NCBI GenBank assembly: GCA_038253885.1
Contig: JBBSGP010000039.1
Coordinates: 1-27,857, forward strand
Length of the DNA stretch: 27,857 bases
From: JALZAQ01 sp038253885
Lineage (GTDB): Bacteria > Gemmatimonadota > Gemmatimonadetes > Gemmatimonadales > Gemmatimonadaceae
Reading direction: 5' to 3'
Shown piece after piece: positions 16,143 through 22,373 of this stretch. Every line of letters starts with the position of its first letter. Position 1 is the first letter of the stretch. Below the pieces are notes generated by a model, which saw only the letters and a list, made by a program, of their open reading frames with translations, was not told the DNA's origin and did not search any database. Made by a program: the position numbers and the translations under genes.

Positions 16143-17080
16143 GCGGTGCCGAGCAGGCCGCGGACGACGAGTCGCAGCCGGCCGGAGCGGACGGCGCATC
16201 CGAGGACGTGCTCGCCGAGGTGGAGCGCCTCATCGGCGTCCTCACGGCGCATCCCGACCCCGCGGTCGGCCAGACGGTGACGGCCTTGCTGGACCGCGTG
16301 GACGCCGTGCACCGCACCGCGCTCGCGCACCTCATGGGCGCGATCCAGTCGATGGCCGGAGATGCGTTCGTCAACCGTCTCACCGGCGACCCGGCGATCC
16401 GGCTCCTCCTGATGTCGTACGATCTGCTGGCCGTCGACCGGCGCACACTGGCCGAAGAGGCGCTCGATGCGGTGCGCGGCCATCTCCACGCGCACGGCGT
16501 GGATGTCGAGCTGGTCGAGGTGCTCGGCGGCGTGGTCTCCATCCGCCTGCACGGGGCACCGCCGCCGGATGACCCCTCCTACGACGGCATCGTCCGGGAC
16601 ATCGACCAGGCCCTGCACGCCGGATTGCTCGGCTTTCAGGAGCTCGAGGTCCGCGACGGAAAAGGTGCGCGTCCCGTGTCGAAGGATTCCACTTTTCTCC
16701 CGCTGGCGGCGCTCCAACTCGCATTTCGCCCGGTGTACTCCGCGGTCTGCCCGGCCGCCGACATCGCGCCGGGGAGCACGCGCAGCGCGATCGTGAACGG
16801 AATGGGTGTGCTGCTGGGGCACGTGGACGGTGAGTTCTACGCCGTCCAGAATGCGTGCGGGGATGGCCCCCTTCCCCTCGACTACAGCGCGCTCGACGGC
16901 GCCGAGCTCACGTGCAGCTGGCACCACTGCCGCTACGACATCCGAACGGGCCGCCGCCTCGACTATCCGGACGCCGGACAGGACGAGCAGCTCGCGGTGT
17001 ATCCGGTGCGAGTGCGCGACGGAATGATCGAGGTGGTCGTGGGCACAGCACCGATGAGCGCCCGCGCGCCCTGCGCCTAG
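16139..17080 (+). CDS. NifU-like plus Rieske-like iron-sulfur protein
   Basis: The 313-residue protein starts at ATG 16139, overlapping the previous stop. After a helical N-terminus, residues about 105-170 resemble the NifU C-terminal domain (AVRGHLHAHGVDVELVEVLGG), but the usual CxxC is replaced by PPPDDPS. Residues about 215-300 are a Rieske domain: C240-G-D242-G-x-L-P-L and C259-S-W-H262. The first cluster His (C-x-H) is therefore Asp here. H263 and C264 are additional possible ligands. Rieske-type or iron-sulfur partner genes accompany group 1h and 2a hydrogenases (HhyE/HucE in mycobacteria) and are thought to carry electrons between the enzyme and the respiratory chain, so this is a likely redox partner. 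The cluster type here is uncertain. Confidence 0.85.
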   Translation: MSGAEQAADDESQPAGADGASEDVLAEVERLIGVLTAHPDPAVGQTVTALLDRVDAVHRTALAHLMGAIQSMAGDAFVNRLTGDPAIRLLLMSYDLLAVDRRTLAEEALDAVRGHLHAHGVDVELVEVLGGVVSIRLHGAPPPDDPSYDGIVRDIDQALHAGLLGFQELEVRDGKGARPVSKDSTFLPLAALQLAFRPVYSAVCPAADIAPGSTRSAIVNGMGVLLGHVDGEFYAVQNACGDGPLPLDYSALDGAELTCSWHHCRYDIRTGRRLDYPDAGQDEQLAVYPVRVRDGMIEVVVGTAPMSARAPCA

Positions 17081-17605
17081 TTGCGCACCCTTATTGCCGG
17101 CTTCGGCAACGTCCTGCGGGGCGACGACGGCTTTGGCGTCGAGGTCCTGCGCCGCCTCGGAGAGCGCGGCATCGCGAACGACTCGGTCGAGCTGCTCGAT
17201 GTCGGGACGGGCGGTATCCGCCTGGCCCAGGAGCTGGTCACGCCGTACGACCGCCTGATCATCATCGACGCGACGACCCGGGGAGGCGCGCCCGGGACCG
17301 TATACACGCTGGCTATCGACGGCGTGCAGGCCGCGCGCGAGATTGACATGCACACGACCATCCCATCGAGCGCGCTTTCGGTTGCCAAAGCGCTCGGCGC
17401 GCTCCCTCCGGACATTTTCCTGGTGGGTTGCGAGCCGGCGGAGGTGGATGATCTGACGATCGGCCTGTCGCCAGCCGTGAGCTTGGCGGTAGACGCCGCC
17501 GTCGGACGTATCGAGGAGCTCATGAGGGAGCGAGGAGCCATGCACTCAGGCACATCGGCGACTGGCGCGGGTAGGGCAGCTTCGACCGGCGGAGGAAAGG
17601 AATGA
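17081..17605 (+). CDS. hydrogenase maturation endopeptidase (HyaD/HybD family)
   Basis: This 174-residue protein starts at TTG 17081, directly after the TAG of the Rieske gene; the TTG is chosen because RTLIAGFGN is the family's N-terminus and no ATG or GTG lies close by. The catalytic nickel-sensing residues are present: D16 in RGDDGFG, D63 in IIIDATTRGG and H91 in EIDMHTTIP. The enzyme removes the C-terminal extension of the large subunit after nickel insertion. The C-terminal 20 residues are Gly/Ser/Ala-rich and probably disordered. Its TGA overlaps the next ATG. Confidence 0.92.
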   Translation: MRTLIAGFGNVLRGDDGFGVEVLRRLGERGIANDSVELLDVGTGGIRLAQELVTPYDRLIIIDATTRGGAPGTVYTLAIDGVQAAREIDMHTTIPSSALSVAKALGALPPDIFLVGCEPAEVDDLTIGLSPAVSLAVDAAVGRIEELMRERGAMHSGTSATGAGRAASTGGGKE

Positions 17606-17988
17606 GCGACGACGTACCGCCCGGCGACGATATCGCCCGTCGGGATGAACTGCTCGAGCTGCTCTACTGGCTCGAGGGCGAAGGCTTTCACGGGAACGCG
17701 ACGCTGGACGGGATCGTCCGATTCGTCGCGCATCCCGGAGCGCAGGTGCGTCGCACGCTCGATGAGCTGGTGCGGCGCGGCGACGTGGTGCTTCTCGACC
17801 TCAGCGGCGAGTACCGCCTCACCCAGCCCGGGCGTCGTGACGCGGCGCGCCGCTTCGCCGAGGAGTTCGCGCCGTTGCTCGGACAGGGACACGGTGAGTG
17901 CAGCGACCCCGACTGCGATTGTCACGACAACCCGGGGGCAGCGGCTGAGTGCCATGCCGCCCGCGCACACGGAGAGCACAAACACTGA
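17602..17988 (+). CDS. winged-helix protein with Cys/His-rich metal-binding tail
   Basis: This 128-residue protein has a strong ribosome-binding site (GGAGGAAAGG) and an ATGA overlap with the protease stop. Residues 12-92 look like a winged helix (DELLELLYWLEGEGF, VRRTLDELVRRGDVVLL, GEYRLTQPGRRDA). The last 33 residues are packed with ligands: C100, C105, C107 and C117, plus H98, H108, H118, H123, H126 and H128. Such tails are typical of nickel or zinc storage and delivery proteins (HypB His tails, CooJ, SlyD). Between the protease and the CooC-like ATPase, it could be a nickel carrier or nickel-responsive regulator. The family is not one I can name. Confidence 0.8.
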   Translation: MSDDVPPGDDIARRDELLELLYWLEGEGFHGNATLDGIVRFVAHPGAQVRRTLDELVRRGDVVLLDLSGEYRLTQPGRRDAARRFAEEFAPLLGQGHGECSDPDCDCHDNPGAAAECHAARAHGEHKH

Positions 17989-18758
17989 TGCGACTCGCCA
18001 TTGCGGGAAAGGGAGGCACGGGCAAGACCACGATCGCCGGCACGCTCGCTCGGGTGCTCGCACAGCGCGGCCGTCGCGTGATCGCCATCGACGCCGACAC
18101 CAACCCGAATCTGGCCACCACGCTCGGCGTGCCGGCGGAGCAGGTCCAGAGCATCGCCGCGCTGCCGCGGAACCTGATGCAACGTCAGACGGCCGACGAC
18201 GGGACGAGCAAGGTCGTGTTCACCGCCTCGCCAGCCGACGTGATCGAGCGTTACGGAACCCGTGCGCCGGACGGCGTCCAGCTCCTGATGATGGGGAAAG
18301 TCGATCACGGCGGGGTTGGGTGACTCTGCAGCGCCCACGCCACGGTTCGTGGCCTACTCGGAGAGATCGTCCAGAACAGCAGCGATGACAGCGACATCAT
18401 CGTCGATATGGAGGCCGGACTCGAGCATCTCTCGCGCGGCACCGGCCGGCATCTCTCGCGCTTCGTCGCCGTGCTCGAGCCGTACTACCGCTCGATGGAG
18501 ACGGCACGTCGCGTCGCGCTCCTCGCCACGGAGCTCGGGATCGACGACGTCGTCATCCTCTCCAACAAGGTGCGCGACGACGCCGACCGTCGCGCGATCG
18601 CGGATTTCTGTGGCGCCCACGACCTGAAGATCGTGGGTGAGATTCCGTACGACCCCAGTCTGGTCGAGACCGAGCGACGCGGCAACGCGCCGGTCGAGCA
18701 GAACCCGGCAGGAGCTGCCGTGACGGCGATCCGCGCGCTCGCCGATGTCCTGGCGTAG
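17988..18758 (+). CDS. CooC-like nickel-insertion ATPase, probable selenoprotein (in-frame TGA = Sec112)
   Basis: The start is ATG 17988, overlapping the previous stop (TGATG). Read through one in-frame TGA at 18321-18323, the gene encodes 256 residues of the MinD/CooC ATPase family. Motifs are the deviant Walker A GKGGTGKTT (residues 7-15), DADTNPN, then MGKVDHGGVG-U-L-C-SAHATVRGLLGE, VDMEAGLEHLSRGT, LSNKVRD and IPYDPSLVETERRG. CooC dimers bind nickel or zinc through a CxC motif at about residue 112; here the first Cys is TGA and the second is C114. Coding quality is unchanged after the TGA. A hairpin just downstream fits a bacterial SECIS. CooC inserts nickel into CO dehydrogenase; this one probably serves the hydrogenase. 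The alternative is a nonsense mutation giving two fragments. No selA/B/C/D genes are in the window. Confidence 0.8.
18339..18353 (+). promoter_or_regulatory. putative bacterial SECIS hairpin
   Basis: GCCACG-GTT-CGTGGC forms a perfect 6-bp stem with a loop beginning in G, and lies entirely inside the coding frame. The loop begins 22 nt after the TGA; in E. coli fdhF the corresponding loop G is about 20 nt after its TGA. CTCT (18324-18327) can pair with AGAG (18362-18365) as a lower stem. A bulged U as in fdhF is not obvious. Confidence 0.55.
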
Positions 18759-20322
18759 CGCCGCACATCTCTGCCTCTGTCTCGTCGCGGGGCTCGCTTC
18801 GGGCCGCTCCTCGATGGCGCAGGCCAGCCGGCGGATCGCGTCCACCATCGTCGCGGTCGCCGGCGGCGACCCCGCGCATCTCAACCCGGCCATCACGACC
18901 GCAGGCGGCGTCCACACGATCGCGGGCTCCCTCTACGACGGGCTGGTCGAGCTGGACTCGGCGGGTCGTCCGCAACCGGGACTCGCTGAACGCTGGGAGG
19001 TGAAGGACGGCGGCCGTACCTACGTCTTTCATCTGCGGCCTGACGTTCGGTGGCACGACGGCGTCCCGTTCACGGCGCGCGACGTGACCTACACCTTCAC
19101 GGAGATGCTGCTCAAGTACTCGGCGCGAGCGAAGGCCGGGCTCGCGCCGGCGCTGGCCGGCATCGATGCCCCGGATGCCGCGACGGTCATCTTCCGGTTC
19201 AGGAAGCCCTACGCGCCGTTGCTCAAGCGCCTGACGGTGGACGAGGCCCCGATTCTTCCTCGCCACCTGTACGAGGGGACCGATCCGCTCTCCAACCCCC
19301 ACAACCAGCGTCCCGTCGGAACGGGGCCCTACCGTTTCGTGGAGTGGGCGCACGGCGACCGCATCGTCTTCGAGCGCAACGCCAGCTACTTCGTCCGCGG
19401 CCGACCGCGGATCGGGCGCCTCGTCTGGCGCATCCTCCCGAACAGCACCGCGGCGGCGATCGCGCTCGAGCGGGGGGAGGTCGACTATCTCGGCGGCGTC
19501 GACGGTCCGGAGCTCTCTCGCCTGCGAGCCGCGCCCGGCGTGCGGCTCGGCCGCAATCCCGCCGGAGCGGGCGGAGGCTGGTGTGTGAACACGCTGGTGC
19601 CCAATCTGCGGCACCCCCCCCTCGAGGATGTGCGCGTGCGCCGTGCCCTCAGCCTCGCCATCGACCGCGCCTTCCTTGCCGAACGGCTGTACAAAGGCAC
19701 GGCCAGCCCAGCCCACGGTCCCTTTCACACTGCTCTCGGCGCGACCGACCGCACCGCCCCGCCGCTCGCTCATGACTCCGCCGGAGCGGTGAGGTTGCTC
19801 GGTGCGGCCAACATCGTGGCGCGGGACGGCGCTCCGCGACTCCGGTTGCGATTCACGTACGGAACGCCCGGGTTCGCCGCCCTGGCCGAGACGCTGCGCG
19901 ACCAGTTCGCACGCATCGGTGTGGAGCTGCTGCTCGACCCGATGGACTTCAACTCGGCGGTCGAGAAGGTCTACATCAAGCAGGACTTCGACCTGGGCGT
20001 CGCCTCGTACTGCAACGGCGCCGACCCCGACATCGGGGTCAAGCGCGTGTATGACTCGCGCAACGTCCTGCCGATCCCCTTCAACAATGGCGCGGGTTAT
20101 CGCAATCCGGTCGTCGATTCGCTCTTCGACGCGGCGGCGAGCACGCTCGACCCCGTCAGACGGCGAGCCGTCTACGGCCAGGTCCAGCGCATCCTTCTCG
20201 ACGACGTCCCTTACCTGTGGCTCGTCGAGACCGACGGACTGCGCGCCTGGCGCGCCACGGTGCGCGGGCTTCGCATCTGGAGCGGGCACACGTTCGACGA
20301 AGCGACGATCGTCGCCCGCTGA
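18745..20322 (+). CDS. ABC transporter substrate-binding protein, nickel/dipeptide type (SBP_bac_5)
   Basis: This 525-residue protein has a signal peptide (about residues 1-26, ending near SSMAQA). Its ATG overlaps the end of the CooC-like gene by 14 nt. Family motifs include AGSLYDGLVELD, LAERWEVKDGGRTYVFHLRPDVRWHDG, PVGTGPYRF, and ALSLAIDRAFLAE followed by a late DVPYLWL. This family covers DppA, OppA and NikA. Because it and two permease genes follow a hydrogenase/nickel-chaperone operon without a gap, nickel uptake is the most economical reading; peptide uptake cannot be excluded because no nickel-specific motif is recognisable. No ATP-binding subunits are present in the window. Confidence 0.85.
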   Translation: MSWRSAAHLCLCLVAGLASGRSSMAQASRRIASTIVAVAGGDPAHLNPAITTAGGVHTIAGSLYDGLVELDSAGRPQPGLAERWEVKDGGRTYVFHLRPDVRWHDGVPFTARDVTYTFTEMLLKYSARAKAGLAPALAGIDAPDAATVIFRFRKPYAPLLKRLTVDEAPILPRHLYEGTDPLSNPHNQRPVGTGPYRFVEWAHGDRIVFERNASYFVRGRPRIGRLVWRILPNSTAAAIALERGEVDYLGGVDGPELSRLRAAPGVRLGRNPAGAGGGWCVNTLVPNLRHPPLEDVRVRRALSLAIDRAFLAERLYKGTASPAHGPFHTALGATDRTAPPLAHDSAGAVRLLGAANIVARDGAPRLRLRFTYGTPGFAALAETLRDQFARIGVELLLDPMDFNSAVEKVYIKQDFDLGVASYCNGADPDIGVKRVYDSRNVLPIPFNNGAGYRNPVVDSLFDAAASTLDPVRRRAVYGQVQRILLDDVPYLWLVETDGLRAWRATVRGLRIWSGHTFDEATIVAR

Positions 20323-20338
20323 CCCAAGCGGCGTCAAC

Positions 20339-21298
20339 ATGTGGCGCATCGTCGCTCGACGACTGGTGCTCGCGGTGCCGCTCGTGATCGGGGTCGCGGC
20401 GCTCAACTTCACGCTCGTCTCCCTCGCGCCGGGTGATCCGGTCATCCTCCTCTTCGGAGAGGGCGGCGCTCCCGACGTCGCGACACTGGCGGCGCTCCGG
20501 AGCAGGCTCGCGCTCGACCGGCCGATCGCGGAGCGACTCGTCGCGTACTTCGGCGAGCTCGCGCGCGGACATCTCGGCCAGTCGATCCTGGAGAAACGGT
20601 CCGTGACCGGCGCCATCGCCGAGCGACTCCCGGCGACCCTCCTGCTGGCTTCGGCCGCGCTCATCCTGGCCGGGATCTTCGGCATCGGACTCGGCGTGCT
20701 GCTGTCCCGAATGGCGCAGCGTACACCGCGGCTCGAGAGAGGGACCTTTCTGGCCCTGCTGCTCGGCGGCAATCAACCTCCCTTCGTGGCCGGCATCGTG
20801 CTCATCGTCATCTTCGCGCTGATCCTCGGCCTGCTGCCGAGTCAGGGGATGACGTCGGCGCGCGAGGGCGGCAGTCTGGACACTCTCGCGCACCTCGTGC
20901 TGCCCGCGCTGACACTCGCGCTCCAGCCCATGTTCGCGGTGGCGCGCGTCACACGCGCCCGGCTCCTCGACGTCTGGCAGCGCGACCACGTGCGGACCGC
21001 GCGGGCGGCTGGCATTCCCGAGTGGCGCATCCTCTGGCGGCATGTGCTTCCGAACGCGCTCACGGCCCCGATCACTCTGCTCGCGCTCTCGGCGGCACAC
21101 TGGGTCGGCGGCGCCGTGCTGACGGAGAGCGTGTTCGCGTGGCCCGGGATCGGACGGCTCGCGGTCGATGCGACGCTGGCGCGCGATTATCCCCTCATAC
21201 TCGGAGTGATCCTGACCGGAACGTTGCTCGTGGTGGGCGCGAATCTGTCGGCCGATCTGCTGCTCGCGTCTCTCGACCCCAGAGTGCGCCGTGGCTGA
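20339..21298 (+). CDS. ABC transporter permease, NikB/DppB-like
   Basis: The 319-residue protein starts at ATG 20339, 16 nt after the binding-protein gene. It has the N-terminal helix and PGDPV motif characteristic of NikB/DppB permeases. LGQSILEKRSV-IAERLPATLLL follows, then several transmembrane helices and the cytoplasmic EAA loop RTARAAGIPEWRILWRHVLPNAL, which docks to the ATPase. PGIGRLAVDA and ARDYPLILG near the C-terminus are also typical. It forms a heteromeric channel with the next gene product. Confidence 0.9.
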   Translation: MWRIVARRLVLAVPLVIGVAALNFTLVSLAPGDPVILLFGEGGAPDVATLAALRSRLALDRPIAERLVAYFGELARGHLGQSILEKRSVTGAIAERLPATLLLASAALILAGIFGIGLGVLLSRMAQRTPRLERGTFLALLLGGNQPPFVAGIVLIVIFALILGLLPSQGMTSAREGGSLDTLAHLVLPALTLALQPMFAVARVTRARLLDVWQRDHVRTARAAGIPEWRILWRHVLPNALTAPITLLALSAAHWVGGAVLTESVFAWPGIGRLAVDATLARDYPLILGVILTGTLLVVGANLSADLLLASLDPRVRRG

Positions 21299-22193
21299 CC
21301 GCCGTGTCGGGCGCGCCTGGGCGATCGGCGAGGGAACCATCGCGGCGACGATTCTGATGGCGTTCGTGCTGGTCGCGGTTGCGCCGGGCCTGCTGTCCTC
21401 GCCCGGCGGGTTGCAGAGCGGGGGCGGGGCGCTGGCTCCGCCGAGCGTCGCGCACCCCCTCGGGACCGACATCCTGGGCCGGGATGCGTGGGCGAGGCTC
21501 GCGTTCGGCGCCCGCACCTCGCTCGCGGTCGGCCTGCTCGCGACCGGGGTCGCACTCACACTCGGCGTGATCGTCGGAGCGCTGGCGGCCCTGCTCGGCG
21601 GATGGTGGGATGATCTGCTGATGCGAGCGGCCGAGATCGCGGACTCGATTCCGGCGTTGCTGCTGGCGCTGCTTCTCGTCTCGGTGGTCGGCCCGGGCCT
21701 GGTGCCAGTGGCGCTCGTTGTCGGAGTGACGGGATGGCTCGGGATCGCCCGTGTCGTCCGGGCCGAGATGATGGTGGTGCGCGAGAGCCCATCGGTGATC
21801 GCCGCGCGCGCACTCGGCGCCGGGTGGGTGAGGGTGGCCGCCCGACACATCGCGCCGGAGGTGCTGGTCCCGGTGCTGGCGCTGATCCCCTTCCGCCTGG
21901 AGGGCGCAATCGTCGTCGAGGCAGGGCTCTCGTTTCTCGGCGTCGAGGATGCGCGGCGTCCGAGCTGGGGCGCGATGCTTCGCGATGCCCAGCCCTTCCT
22001 CCGTGACGCGTGGTGGCTGACCGCGGCGCCGGTGGCTGCGCTCGCGATCCTGCTGTTCGCGCTTGGACTGTCCGCTGACTACCTCCAGCGTTCCTTCGAC
22101 CCGCGACTTGGCGGCGTGCGCCTGGGATGGGAGCTCGATTCGACCCCGACTCCCGAGTCGTCCTCCTCGCCCACTCTTGCGACTCGGCCCTAG
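21291..22193 (+). CDS. ABC transporter permease, NikC/DppC-like
   Basis: The 300-residue protein starts at GTG 21291, overlapping the stop of the preceding permease by 8 nt. Typical NikC/DppC features are an N-terminal helix, HPLGTDILGRDAWARLAFGARTSL, and the EAA loop AARALGAGWVRVAARHIAPEV. EAGLSFLGVEDARRPSWGAML and FDPRL follow at the C-terminus. It is the last gene of the long plus-strand operon. The ATPase subunits (NikD/NikE type) are missing here, so an ATPase pair encoded elsewhere must be shared. Confidence 0.9.
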   Translation: MADRRVGRAWAIGEGTIAATILMAFVLVAVAPGLLSSPGGLQSGGGALAPPSVAHPLGTDILGRDAWARLAFGARTSLAVGLLATGVALTLGVIVGALAALLGGWWDDLLMRAAEIADSIPALLLALLLVSVVGPGLVPVALVVGVTGWLGIARVVRAEMMVVRESPSVIAARALGAGWVRVAARHIAPEVLVPVLALIPFRLEGAIVVEAGLSFLGVEDARRPSWGAMLRDAQPFLRDAWWLTAAPVAALAILLFALGLSADYLQRSFDPRLGGVRLGWELDSTPTPESSSSPTLATRP

Positions 22194-22373
22194 CACACCG
22201 TAATTGGGGCTCTCACAGAGTCTATCCCGGGGAGGAGTCATTTCGAGTTTTGCCAGCAACTCGGCCACGCGAACATCGCTCGGCGGAACGGCGCCCTTCT
22301 TCCGATCGCGCGGCCCTCGGCCCGGACTGACGGCGGTGGCGAATCGTGACGATCGGAAGGGCACATTAGGCGG
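22194..22373. other. intergenic region with inverted repeat
   Basis: This is 180 nt between the permease gene and the LVIVD gene. An imperfect inverted repeat pairs 22293-22308 (GCCCTTCTTCCGATCG) with 22350-22362 (CGATCGGAAGGGC) across about 41 nt. It ends 11 nt before the next start, so it may be an operator, a long hairpin or a decayed element end. I see no clear terminator or promoter. Confidence 0.4.

Noticed and set aside
18321..18408. Frameshift as the explanation for the split CooC-like gene, with an independent gene starting at ATG 18408
   Set aside because: Both halves are in the same frame (17988 and 18408 differ by a multiple of three), the intervening codons give good family sequence, and no ribosome-binding site precedes 18408. 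A single TGA, not a shift, interrupts the gene.
18553..20772. Very long minus-strand open frame opposite the binding protein and permease
   Set aside because: GC-rich shadow of genuine plus-strand genes; its translation is Arg/Ala/Gly-rich without motifs, whereas the plus strand encodes clear transporter proteins. The same applies to the other long opposite-strand frames.
22238..22362. Possible transposase or insertion-sequence fragment on the minus strand (SDVRVAELLAKLE-like reading) with an inverted repeat
   Set aside because: The reading is too short and has no recognisable transposase motif; the inverted repeat is imperfect and has no matching element body.
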